Below, piece after piece: positions 6,410-14,744 of a stretch of DNA of 20,112 bases. This DNA comes from Pirellulaceae bacterium (lineage in GTDB: Bacteria; Planctomycetota; Planctomycetia; Pirellulales; Pirellulaceae). The stretch lies in assembly GCA_013002105.1 (NCBI GenBank), contig JABDKS010001012.1, positions 1-20,112 on the forward strand. Direction: 5' to 3'. The notes under the pieces are model-generated. The model ran no database searches. It worked only from the letters and a program-made list of their open reading frames with translations, and had not been told where the DNA came from. Position 1 is the first letter of the stretch; every line of letters starts with the position of its first letter. A program made the translations under genes and the position numbers.

Positions 6410-7957
6410 ATGTATCGTTGGTTACTTTGTTTTCGCTACTTGCGCACCCGCTACATCGCGTTGGCATCGATCATTAGCGTGACTTTGGGCGTCGCGACGC
6501 TGATAGTCGTCAACAGTGTGATGGCTGGGTTCTCGGCCGAGATGCACGAGCGACTGCACGGTTTGGCGTCGGACCTGATGATTGATTGCCACGCCAGTGG
6601 CGGGATGCCGGATCCAGAAGCCCATTTGCGCGAGATCGAGAAAGTCTGTGGCGATCAGATCGCCGGAGCATCGGTCAGCGTCAATGTTCCCAGCATGCTG
6701 GGGATCCAATTCAACGGTCAGCAGATCGCTCGACACGTGCAACTGATCGGGTTGGACGCCAAAACGTATGACAAGGTCAGCGATTTTGGCAAATACCTGT
6801 TGCATCCCGATAACCAAACCGACGCCAGTTTTGATTTGCGCGAAGGCGGTTTTGCGCCTGATCGCGAGGGATTTCCCGAGTCGGGTTGGGCCTATCGTCG
6901 ACATCGTGCGGCTTACGAAAAAGCGATCGAAGAAGAACGAGCCCGCATCGAGGCAATGACAAAGCCTGCGGCAGAATCCGCAACGACCACCGGTGACGGA
7001 CCATCGTTCGGAGGCACTTTCTCGCCGGAATTACTATCTGATGGCGGTGGCGAAGCGCCCAAGGAATTGGACGTTGCGACCGAGCAATTTCCCGGCATCA
7101 TTTTGGGAATCGCGACCTGCAGCACCAAAGTTCGTGACGCGGAAAACAACGTCCGCGACCACTACTACTGCCGTCCAGGCGACGACGTTCGGATGATGTT
7201 CCCCAATGCGTCAGACAATGCCAAAGTCGTCAACCAAAAATTCACTGTCGTCGATTTGTACGAATCGGGAATGAGCGAGTACGACAGCTCGTTTGCTTTT
7301 TGCCGACTTGATCAAATGCAGCAATTTCGCGGCATGATTGATCCGGCCACTGGTGTACGCAGTGTGACGACAATCCAACTGAAACTGGTCGAAGGAGCCG
7401 ATTTGAATGCCGTGCGTGATGCACTGCGTCGCCGCTTTCCGCCGGAAATGTACGCCTACAACATCCAAACCTGGCGTGACATGCAGGGCCCATTGCTGGC
7501 GGCGGTCCGTTTGGAAACAACCATCCTGAACATCCTGTTGTTCCTGATCATTGCGGTTGCCGGATTCGGAATCCTAGCAACGTTCTTTATGATCGTTGTC
7601 GAAAAAACACGCGACATCGGAACCCTGAAAGCATTGGGGGCTTCCGGCAAAGGTGTGATGAGCATCTTTTTGACCTACGGGTTGTTACTTGGATTCGTCG
7701 GCAGCGGCGCGGGACTGGTCGGTGGGCTGCTGTTCGTCGGCAACATCAATTCCATCGCGGGCGTCATCGAAACCATCACTGGTCAGGAAGTTTTTGATCC
7801 GACGGTTTACTACTTCAACGAGATTCCCACCATCATTCATCCGTTTACGCTCTGTTGGGTGATGATTGGCGCGATGGGGATCGCCGTTTTGGCAAGCGTC
7901 TTACCGGCTCTGCGTGCCGCACGGATGCATCCGGTCCAAGCGTTGCGATTTGAATAG
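6410..7957 (+). CDS. Lipoprotein-releasing ABC transporter permease (LolC/LolE family)
   Basis: A 515-residue FtsX/MacB-fold permease. Family landmarks are an N-terminal FRYLRTRYIALASIISVTLGV leading into membrane helix 1 (about 15-38), a large periplasmic domain, the segment IQTWRDMQGPLLAAVRLE, helix 2 with VVEKTRDIGTLKALGAS, and helices 3 and 4 (about 415-443 and 482-506) ending in LPALRAARMHPVQALRFE. These match LolC/LolE, which lift lipoproteins out of the inner membrane for passage to LolA. Only one permease gene is present, so it may act as a homodimer (LolF-like). The periplasmic domain has a charged, low-complexity insert at about residues 140-220. AAGGAA lies 6-7 nt before the ATG. 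The ATPase gene follows after 98 bp. Confidence 0.88.
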   Translation: MYRWLLCFRYLRTRYIALASIISVTLGVATLIVVNSVMAGFSAEMHERLHGLASDLMIDCHASGGMPDPEAHLREIEKVCGDQIAGASVSVNVPSMLGIQFNGQQIARHVQLIGLDAKTYDKVSDFGKYLLHPDNQTDASFDLREGGFAPDREGFPESGWAYRRHRAAYEKAIEEERARIEAMTKPAAESATTTGDGPSFGGTFSPELLSDGGGEAPKELDVATEQFPGIILGIATCSTKVRDAENNVRDHYYCRPGDDVRMMFPNASDNAKVVNQKFTVVDLYESGMSEYDSSFAFCRLDQMQQFRGMIDPATGVRSVTTIQLKLVEGADLNAVRDALRRRFPPEMYAYNIQTWRDMQGPLLAAVRLETTILNILLFLIIAVAGFGILATFFMIVVEKTRDIGTLKALGASGKGVMSIFLTYGLLLGFVGSGAGLVGGLLFVGNINSIAGVIETITGQEVFDPTVYYFNEIPTIIHPFTLCWVMIGAMGIAVLASVLPALRAARMHPVQALRFE

Positions 7958-8055
7958 AAACCCGTCGGTCAACTTGCGCGGAAAACGTTGGCTGACCAGA
8001 TCGACCATTTGTCGGCCACACTGTCATTGGCAAACCCCTTGCGGACAAGAGAATC

Positions 8056-8778
8056 ATGGAAAATCAATTCGTGCTCCAAGCCTTCGGTGTTCGCAAGAGC
8101 TACCACAAAAACAAGATCGAAGTTCCCGTTTTGCGGGGTGTTGACCTGAATATCCAAGCCAGTTGCGTGACCGCATTGGTCGGTCGTAGCGGTAGCGGCA
8201 AAAGCACGTTAATGCACTTGCTGGCGACCCTGGACACGCCGGACGAAGGCGAAATTTTTTACCGCGGCAAACGTCTGGACAATGCCAGTCGGGCCGAACG
8301 CGATGCGTATCGCAATCGCGACATCGGCATTATCTTTCAGTTCTACCACCTCTTGCCCGAACTGACGGCGTTGGAGAACGTGTTGGCTCCGTCGATGATC
8401 AGCCAAACGGCCTGGAGCTATTTCAAAAATCGCAAAGAGACACGACGTCGAGCCGAAGCGATGCTGGATCGTGTGGGGTTGCTGCATCGGGCAACTCACA
8501 AACCCTGTGAAATGAGTGGCGGCGAAATGCAGCGTGCCGCGATCGCCCGAGCATTGATGACCGATCCGTCCGTGTTGTTAGCCGATGAACCCACCGGCAA
8601 CTTGGATACCGAGACAGGCCGAGATATTCTGAAACTCTTATCCGAACTCAACGGCGACGATGGTCTGACGATTGTGATGATCACGCATGACGACTCGATC
8701 GCCGAAGGTGCCGATATCTGCTACCGAATGCAGGATGGCACGTTAGAGTCGTCCGAATCAGCGTTGCAAGTCGCGTAG
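8056..8778 (+). CDS. lolD: ABC transporter ATP-binding protein (LolD type)
   Basis: A 240-residue ATPase of the MacB/LolD/FtsE group, the motor for the permease encoded just upstream. Walker A is GRSGSGKST (43-51), the Q-loop Gln95 lies in GIIFQFYHLLPELTALENV, the signature is MSGGEMQR (153-160), Walker B is LLADEPT (174-180) followed by GNLD, and the H-loop is His211 (MITHD). ATP hydrolysis in the cytoplasm would drive lipoprotein release into the periplasm. The LLPELTALENV segment and the neighbour favour LolD over a MacB-type exporter, but the substrate is inferred. It converges with the next gene, which ends only 18 bp away. Confidence 0.88.
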   Translation: MENQFVLQAFGVRKSYHKNKIEVPVLRGVDLNIQASCVTALVGRSGSGKSTLMHLLATLDTPDEGEIFYRGKRLDNASRAERDAYRNRDIGIIFQFYHLLPELTALENVLAPSMISQTAWSYFKNRKETRRRAEAMLDRVGLLHRATHKPCEMSGGEMQRAAIARALMTDPSVLLADEPTGNLDTETGRDILKLLSELNGDDGLTIVMITHDDSIAEGADICYRMQDGTLESSESALQVA

Positions 8779-8796
8779 GATCGCAATCGTCGGCGG

Positions 8797-10581
8797 TTAT
8801 TCGTCAGTCTTTTCGTCTTCGCTGTCGTCGTCACTCGAATCACCGGACATTCTGGCTACTAATCGAGCACGGATGCGGTTGCCGTGTTCTTGCGGGTCGC
8901 CGGAGGTTTTGTAGAGTTCGATTGCTTGCTCGGGGTCGCCAAGCTTTTCGGCGGCGCGAGCCAAATTGTAACGCGCTGCGGCTTCCCAAAACGATCGCTG
9001 ACTCTCGTCCAGAACACGCTGGCGTAACCAGTTGCTGGCAGTTTCGATGCGGCCATCGTCAAATTGCACCAGGCTGAGCCAATAGGATGCGGTCCGCTTT
9101 CCCATTCGCATCATCACTTGAACTTGCGCGACCTGCTGTCGGTACTGTTCGGCAGTCAGGCCCAATTCGCGACGAAAGTACTTTTTTTGCAAATCAACAT
9201 CGATCGCTAAATCTTTAATTTCAAATTCGGGTGCTCGTTGGGCCATGTAAAGCGTTCGTGCGCCTTTGATGTTTTCGTTTTCGACGTCCGCGAACTGACC
9301 GTGCAAATGTTGCCAGCGGGCTTTGGCCAGTTGCCGCGACGTTGTGTCGTCACCCTCCATGATCGCCCACTTGGTGTAGTACCAAACCGCAAACATTGGG
9401 TCGAGTTCGGCCTGTTTCTCCATGGCTTGACTGTAGTATTCAGCCAGCAACGGGACTTTCCAAATTCTGACACCAGCGATACCGGTTGCGCTGTCCCACG
9501 ACTTCGCTTCGGCATCAACGTCGGCAAACGTAGTCATTCGCCGCTCACCGGTGAGCCCGCTTTGCAGTTGTTTCATCCGCGGGCTGATCGCTTCGGGCAA
9601 GACGTTCAGCAATGCGATGCACTGCTGAATGTTGTCCTTGCCGATCGGATACGTAAACTCGTCAAACCCGGGAACCCCCAGGCGTCGTGTCACCGCGGCG
9701 TCCCGGCGAGCCTGCGTCAGCGTTGCGATGCCTACCATCTTGGGACCGGGTACAAAGATCCCAAGGTCCGGTTCGAACAAGTAGACTTCGTCGCCAATCA
9801 AGATGCCGACGCACCAAGGCGTTAGTTCACCGGTTTGAGTTGATTGCGTGGCCAAGACGGCGGCCGGGATGGATGCTTGCCGGCACAATTGCGTGAACAC
9901 ACCGCTGCGCTGTAACGCATCGCCGGTGCCTCGCGTGAGCGTCTCGTAGTCGCTTTGTCTGTAACCCGCTCCGTTAATGACCAGTCCGAATGGCATGTTC
10001 GGACTTGGCGGCGCAGGTGTCTTCAACTCGAGTGGTTCGAACGCGACGTTGCGAACGGTCCAGTCGAACAGTCGACAGGCGGTTCGTAGTTTGCGGCTTT
10101 GTTCGTCATCGAGTTCGGCGTCTTTTTGCGCAAGCCAATCTTTCAGCAAGTCATCGTCGTTCAATTCCGAGTCGACCCACTGCACGATTTGCTGGTACAG
10201 GTAACAGCCACGCAGATGATTGACGTCGGATGCAACGAACCGTTCCTTTTTGATCCGCTGCTCGATCGCATCGGTTGTCAGGACATCGTCGATTGTTTTG
10301 ATCAACGTGGTGACATCCGACGAGTCAATATTGTCGCCCTGCTCCAGACGCCATTGATTCAGGTGATAGACAATTTGCCGTTCCGCTTTCTCGCGATTCA
10401 ATTCGACCAACTCACTGAGTAATCGAAACGCGTCGCCGATGTGATCCTGTTTGCTTTCGGATTGCAAACGTTGTTGGCGGCGTGATTGAATCTCGCGAAC
10501 AACGGACGTGTCGTCACTGCAGCCGGTCACTACCAACGACGCGAATACAAAATAGGCAACAAAGCAGCGGAATGGTTTCAT
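8797..10581 (-). CDS. Large lipoprotein with transglutaminase-like region and C-terminal helical/TPR-like repeat
   Basis: A 594-residue predicted lipoprotein. The signal peptide ends in lipobox VVTGC with Cys21, and Asp residues follow (CSDD). Residues about 168-275 resemble a transglutaminase-core domain: LFDWTVRNVAF, then GDALQRSGVFTQLCRQASIPAAVLA, then WCVGILIGDEVYLFEPDLG. The Cys and His expected for catalysis are not at their places, so it is probably inactive. Residues about 530-575 (AARYNLARAAEKLGDPEQAIELYK) look like a tetratricopeptide repeat. The tail is strongly acidic (DSSDDDSEDEKTDE). Probable location is the periplasmic face of a membrane, as a binding or scaffold protein. ATG 10581 is chosen because it starts the signal peptide. 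Confidence 0.82.
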   Translation of the reverse strand: MKPFRCFVAYFVFASLVVTGCSDDTSVVREIQSRRQQRLQSESKQDHIGDAFRLLSELVELNREKAERQIVYHLNQWRLEQGDNIDSSDVTTLIKTIDDVLTTDAIEQRIKKERFVASDVNHLRGCYLYQQIVQWVDSELNDDDLLKDWLAQKDAELDDEQSRKLRTACRLFDWTVRNVAFEPLELKTPAPPSPNMPFGLVINGAGYRQSDYETLTRGTGDALQRSGVFTQLCRQASIPAAVLATQSTQTGELTPWCVGILIGDEVYLFEPDLGIFVPGPKMVGIATLTQARRDAAVTRRLGVPGFDEFTYPIGKDNIQQCIALLNVLPEAISPRMKQLQSGLTGERRMTTFADVDAEAKSWDSATGIAGVRIWKVPLLAEYYSQAMEKQAELDPMFAVWYYTKWAIMEGDDTTSRQLAKARWQHLHGQFADVENENIKGARTLYMAQRAPEFEIKDLAIDVDLQKKYFRRELGLTAEQYRQQVAQVQVMMRMGKRTASYWLSLVQFDDGRIETASNWLRQRVLDESQRSFWEAAARYNLARAAEKLGDPEQAIELYKTSGDPQEHGNRIRARLVARMSGDSSDDDSEDEKTDE

Positions 10582-10800
10582 CGAACGGTAGCGATCACGG
10601 TGGTGACGCGGAATATTGGAGATGGGTAAGTGCAATGTCAAAATCAAGTCAGTGCAAACAAGATGAAGGCAGTCGGACCGTCCAGGTTAGTTCCCCGGGG
10701 ATCGAACGGCGCGTGCCATGGGTGGTCATGGTGATTTGGATCGGAGCAATGTCGGCTGGCAGGGTTGCGGCCAACATCGCTTCGACGCTGAACTTCATTG

Positions 10801-10842
10801 GCTGTGCATCATTGGATGTGCATCACTAGCTGTGCGTCACTG
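10801..10842. repeat. 14-bp tandem repeat, three copies, running into the 3' end of kdsA
   Basis: Units GCTGTGCATCATTG (10801-10814), GATGTGCATCACTA (10815-10828) and GCTGTGCGTCACTG (10829-10842). The last unit overlaps the kdsA stop codon at 10837-10839. The rest of the roughly 190-bp gap upstream of the lipoprotein gene shows nothing else I can name. Confidence 0.75.
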
Positions 10843-11730
10843 ATCAGCAACTTTGTTGTCGCTTTCGGTCCCCCATTGGGCGTCCCGTTCATGGCAAAGT
10901 TGAAGGACGGTGCGTCGGAGTTTCAGCAATCGATCGATCGTTGATTCGAATTCCGCCAAGGGGATCATGTTGGCCCCGTCACTTGGCGACGACTCCGGCG
11001 TTGGATGGGTCTCGAAAAACAACGCGTCGGTACCGATTGCTACGGCGGCCCGGGCCAAAGGTTCGACCATTTCTCGGTTTCCGCCGGTCGCACCACCCAA
11101 ACCGCCCGGTCGCTGCACGCTGTGGGTCGCGTCGAACACAACGGGAACGCCCAAAGAACGCATGATTGGCAGGGATTGCATGTCGTTGACCAAGCGGCCG
11201 TATCCAAAAAAGGTGCCTCGTTCGCACAGCATCACACCGCCGTCGCCGCTGCCCTGAACTTTGTCCACGACGTACCGCATGTCTTCGGGCGACATAAATT
11301 GGCCCTTTTTGACGTTGACCGGTCGACCGGTTCGCGCCGCCGCGACCAGCAAATCGGTCTGCCGAGCCAAAAAAGCCGGGATCTGCAGCAATGTGCAAAC
11401 TTCCGCCACCGCGTCGGCCTGTTCGGGTAGGTGCAAATCGGTGGTCGTCGGCAGCCCCGTTTGCTGTGCGAGTTCAGCCAGCATTTTCAAGCCCGCTTCG
11501 AGGCCGGGGCCACGTTGCGCGTTCAAACTGGTCCGGTTGGCTTTGTCAAAAGATGCTTTGAAAACGACGTTTACATCGTCCCGCTGATTGATGCGGACCA
11601 GGGTTTCGCCAATTTCTGCAGCGATCTCGCGGGATTGCAGTACGCAAGGGCCGGCGATCAGTAGCAAGGGTTGTCCGGGACCACATTGGTACGGACCAAC
11701 AGGGACGGTCGTTGTGTTGGATTGAGCCAT
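10837..11730 (-). CDS. kdsA: 3-deoxy-8-phosphooctulonate synthase (KDO-8-P synthase), metal-dependent type
   Basis: A 297-residue aldolase-type enzyme that condenses arabinose 5-phosphate with phosphoenolpyruvate to give KDO-8-phosphate, the first committed step to the KDO of lipopolysaccharide. Family motifs include [36 protein letters not shown] and [12 protein letters not shown]. Cys29, His203, Glu240 (FFETHP) and Asp251 (SDGANM) match the four metal ligands of the metal-dependent class (as in Aquifex), whereas E. coli KdsA has Asn instead of Cys. ATG 11730 is chosen; a TTG at 11766 would add 12 residues. It follows the lipid-kinase gene by 92 bp on the same strand and may share its transcript. 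Confidence 0.96.
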   Translation of the reverse strand: MAQSNTTTVPVGPYQCGPGQPLLLIAGPCVLQSREIAAEIGETLVRINQRDDVNVVFKASFDKANRTSLNAQRGPGLEAGLKMLAELAQQTGLPTTTDLHLPEQADAVAEVCTLLQIPAFLARQTDLLVAAARTGRPVNVKKGQFMSPEDMRYVVDKVQGSGDGGVMLCERGTFFGYGRLVNDMQSLPIMRSLGVPVVFDATHSVQRPGGLGGATGGNREMVEPLARAAVAIGTDALFFETHPTPESSPSDGANMIPLAEFESTIDRLLKLRRTVLQLCHERDAQWGTESDNKVADQ

Positions 11731-11822
11731 GTCCGCAATCTTCGAGGATTCGCCGCGAAATGACAATCACCGGCCTGGATGGGCGACCAGAGGCGACAAA
11801 TGTCAATTGGGTCGTTGGGACG

Positions 11823-12851
11823 CTAATTTCCCACGCGATTGGCCGCTGGCGGCAGCAGCAAATGAACGCGACCGGGTAAAGTTTCGATTTTTAGCGGCAA
11901 GCGGCCGACGTAATCACCGTCCAATTGATACGGAATACGGACATCGGAGCTGATTTCGATCCGTTGCGCTTTTCGGCGAATGACATCTTTGAATCGAACA
12001 TGTCGTCCTCTGGCGATGCCCAAAATGTATCGTGCAGCGCTGACAAGTGATCCTTTCTCAAATGCAATCACGTCCAGTTGTCCGTCATTGCCGATCGCTC
12101 CGGGTTCGACACCCAGTCCCCCACCATAACGAGGCAGGTTAAACGCCATCGCCCAGCGGCAGGAGATGCTGCGACAGGAGTTGCTCTGCGCCGGACCGTC
12201 GTCTTGGATGTCAATCGTGATGACCGGAAACTTGTACCGCCCAATGGCACGCAATATCGGTCGCGCGTAGCTAAAGCGACTGATGTGCCCGCTGCGTTTC
12301 AGATGTAACGCACGGACAACTTCGGCGTCGAAGCCGCACGACGCCATCACCAAAAAGAGCTGTCCGTTGGCACGTCCGGCATCCAACCGATAGCTGGCAC
12401 CTTGAGTAATCGTTTGGTGAACCTGCGTGGCCATCGGGGTATGGCCAAAGTACCTGGCCAGCAGATTCTCGGTCCCAAATGGCATGGGAACCAGGGGTAC
12501 GCTGGGCGACACGTTGTCGGCGACCAGGGCCAAGGTTCCGTCGCCACCGGCCGCAACGACCACAGGTGGTGCGCGGTGTTCGCTTTGAGCGCGGGCCAAG
12601 CGTTGTTTCAGTTCGCCGATTGCGGTGGTCGACACGGTTGCGATCCCAGCGCTTTCGAGTTGCTCCAGTAGCAGCGGCAACTGCTCGCGGTTTGCCCCGC
12701 TGCCCGCTTTAGGACTCGATACGACGATGACTTGGTCGACTTGTCGCGTCGACGTCCCCGAGGCAACTCCGGTTGAATCGGTCGTTTCACCGGCCCGCGA
12801 GTCATGGGGGCTCGCTGGATTCGGATCACTGTCTGATTTCGAATCAACCAT
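11823..12851 (-). CDS. Diacylglycerol kinase-family (YegS/DgkB-like) lipid kinase
   Basis: A 342-residue protein with a DAGK catalytic domain. The ATP-binding motif GGDGT is at 102-106, PFGTENLLARYFG begins at about 124, then ASCGFDAEVV and a C-terminal beta-sandwich with GNDGQLDVIAF. The N-terminal 40 residues are a Ser/Thr/Asp-rich, probably disordered extension. The family phosphorylates diacylglycerol, sphingoid or undecaprenol-type lipids; the true substrate cannot be told. ATG 12851 is preferred because a five-copy 16-bp repeat ends 4 bp before it. ATG 12944 would extend the protein by 31 Pro-rich residues encoded by that repeat. The gene diverges from the POTRA gene. Confidence 0.88.
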   Translation of the reverse strand: MVDSKSDSDPNPASPHDSRAGETTDSTGVASGTSTRQVDQVIVVSSPKAGSGANREQLPLLLEQLESAGIATVSTTAIGELKQRLARAQSEHRAPPVVVAAGGDGTLALVADNVSPSVPLVPMPFGTENLLARYFGHTPMATQVHQTITQGASYRLDAGRANGQLFLVMASCGFDAEVVRALHLKRSGHISRFSYARPILRAIGRYKFPVITIDIQDDGPAQSNSCRSISCRWAMAFNLPRYGGGLGVEPGAIGNDGQLDVIAFEKGSLVSAARYILGIARGRHVRFKDVIRRKAQRIEISSDVRIPYQLDGDYVGRLPLKIETLPGRVHLLLPPAANRVGN

Positions 12852-12854
12852 TGG

Positions 12855-12934
12855 GATTTCGACGGGCGGGTACTTCGGCAGGTGGGTAGTTCGGCTGGTG
12901 AGGATTTCGGCGGGTGGAGATTTCGGCGGGGCAA
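12855..12934. repeat. 16-bp tandem repeat, five degenerate copies, immediately upstream of the lipid-kinase start
   Basis: Five head-to-tail 16-bp units: GATTTCGACGGGCGGG, TACTTCGGCAGGTGGG, TAGTTCGGCTGGTGAG, GATTTCGGCGGGTGGA and GATTTCGGCGGGGCAA. The core TTCGGCGGGTGG is the best conserved part. The period is not a multiple of three, so a coding origin is unlikely. The array would lie in the leader or promoter of the minus-strand gene. Confidence 0.85.
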
Positions 12935-13219
12935 AATGAAACATGGCATCGGATCGTTGGTCACGTCGGCACGGCAAATCATACCCACCTGCGTGTTTCA
13001 CGGCGGGATGCTATCGCGTGAGAGCCCGTTTTTGAACGATCGATCGCGGAATTGTCCAAAGATCCCGTAATGCTTCGTAAATCCCCGCTTGATACGCGTG
13101 AATCCGCCTTGTGTCCGCCAGCATTGGATTGGTAGTTACCCAAGAAGTGCCTTGTCGTGAATCCCTCACCGCTGCGCACTTTACGAACTTGGTCCAGCGC
13201 TCCGGCAACCCTTTCGAAC

Positions 13220-14686
13220 ATGATTGATCGCTCTTACACATCGTCGCCGCACGAAAATCGAAGCTATCGGGTATCCCGACTGCTGGGATCACGATTGGCG
13301 ATATTGTTGTTGGCTTGCCTCAGCTGGGCGCTGGCATCGTCGCCCACGGCGGCTCAATTTGGCGGTGGTGGTTTTGGCGGCGGCGGTGGCGGCGGCGCGG
13401 GGCCGAACATGCCAGGGCCCGACACCAAACCAAAGTTTCGCGACCACATTCACGCTCAAGATGGCATCGCGATGCGGCGTGAGAAAGGCGACGCGGTTGT
13501 GTTGTCCGTGCAAATCAGTGGCAACAAAAACATCAGCACGCACGCGATTACGCAGCAATTGCAAACTCGTAAGGGGCGGTTCTACGAGTACGAAACGGTC
13601 CTCGGTGACGTCCGTCGACTCAATGACATGGGCTCATTCGATCACGTCACCTTTCGAACCAAAGAGTATCCAAAACAAAACGGTGTCGCGGTCGCGTTCG
13701 TGGTGCACGAACGGGCGATGATCAAACAGGTCAACTTTCACGGCAACCACGGACTAAACGATCGTGAACTGCGCGGCCGCGCAGGGCTGAATCCAAACGA
13801 TCCTCTGAGTGAGTTCACGATCGAGTCGGCACGTCGAAGAATGGTCGACTACTACCACGAAGAGGGGTTCAACCAAGCCACCATCACACTGGCCGGTGGC
13901 AAAGAAATTCAGCCGGGAACCGTGGTGTTTCGGATCAATGAAGGTCCCAAAGAACGGATTTGGGACATCAACGTCGAAGGCAACACGATCCTGACCGAAG
14001 CCCGGCTGAAAAAGATTATCAAGAGTCGAGGTCCCGCAGTCGGAGTGCTACGGCACTTGGGAAACACCGCCGACCTGAGCCGCATCGATGCCGATGTCGA
14101 TGTCTTGGCGTCGACTTATCACAACCTCGGATACCTGACGGCGACCGTGGGACGACGAATCCAGTACGACGAATCGGGCAAATGGATGACCGTCACCTTT
14201 GTCGTCAACGAAGGCCCCCGATTCAAAATCAACAGTATCCAGATCGAGGGAAACAAATTCGTCACCGAGCAATCACTACGTCAACGCTTGGAGTTGAAAT
14301 CAGGAGACACGTTCGATGGTACGCAGATGCGTAAGGACGTCGGAGAATTGGTTTATGGCTACGGCGAACTGGGGTTCATCTACGCCGAAGTCAATCCGCA
14401 GACCGTGATGCGTGACGAAAACAACGTGGTCGATCTGATTTACAAGATTGAGGAAGGCGATCGCTGGAAGATCGGCGAAATCCGCGTCAACATCGAAGGC
14501 GAGCCTCACTTGATGCGTGAGTCGACGATGTTGAACTTGGTCGATCTGCGCGAAGGCGATTTTATTGATCGACGTGCGCTGGAAGTCGGCCGACGTCGAT
14601 TGCAAGGTTCGAATCTGTTGGAGGTCAATCCACAAATTGCGAACCCGCCGGACATTATCGTTGAACCGGTTGATGAGGGTCCGTAG
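13220..14686 (+). CDS. POTRA-only BamA-like periplasmic protein (five POTRA domains, no barrel)
   Basis: A 488-residue exported protein. A signal peptide ends near residue 45 (LAILLLACLSWALASSPTAA), followed by a Gly-rich run at about 47-60. Five POTRA domains follow at about 93-167, 168-243, 245-333, 334-413 and 415-488. Each has the beta-strand opening (VQISGNKNIS, VNFHGNHGLN, INVEGNTILT, IQIEGNKFVT, IRVNIEG) and a late strand ending EGP or EGD. In ordinary BamA, POTRA 5 leads straight into the barrel. Here the reading frame stops at TAG 14684, and the barrel is in the next gene in another frame. It probably docks with that barrel for outer-membrane protein assembly. ATG 13220 is chosen for the signal peptide; GTG 13157 is an in-frame alternative. 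Confidence 0.9.
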   Translation: MIDRSYTSSPHENRSYRVSRLLGSRLAILLLACLSWALASSPTAAQFGGGGFGGGGGGGAGPNMPGPDTKPKFRDHIHAQDGIAMRREKGDAVVLSVQISGNKNISTHAITQQLQTRKGRFYEYETVLGDVRRLNDMGSFDHVTFRTKEYPKQNGVAVAFVVHERAMIKQVNFHGNHGLNDRELRGRAGLNPNDPLSEFTIESARRRMVDYYHEEGFNQATITLAGGKEIQPGTVVFRINEGPKERIWDINVEGNTILTEARLKKIIKSRGPAVGVLRHLGNTADLSRIDADVDVLASTYHNLGYLTATVGRRIQYDESGKWMTVTFVVNEGPRFKINSIQIEGNKFVTEQSLRQRLELKSGDTFDGTQMRKDVGELVYGYGELGFIYAEVNPQTVMRDENNVVDLIYKIEEGDRWKIGEIRVNIEGEPHLMRESTMLNLVDLREGDFIDRRALEVGRRRLQGSNLLEVNPQIANPPDIIVEPVDEGP

Positions 14687-14744
14687 ACCTATCGAGTATC
14701 GCATGGACTTTCCCGCTTACGACTTTTCGACCAATACCGACCGA

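Noticed and set aside
10482..10829. A 115-residue plus-strand open frame
   Set aside because: It overlaps the lipoprotein N-terminus on the other strand and runs into the 14-bp repeat; no motifs.
12855..12934. CRISPR array
   Set aside because: The units are directly adjacent, 16 bp long and without unique spacers; no cas genes are present. The same holds for the other arrays in the window.
13157..13219. GTG start 21 codons upstream for the POTRA protein
   Set aside because: It would give a signal peptide with a very long n-region; ATG 13220 fits better, although neither has a ribosome site.
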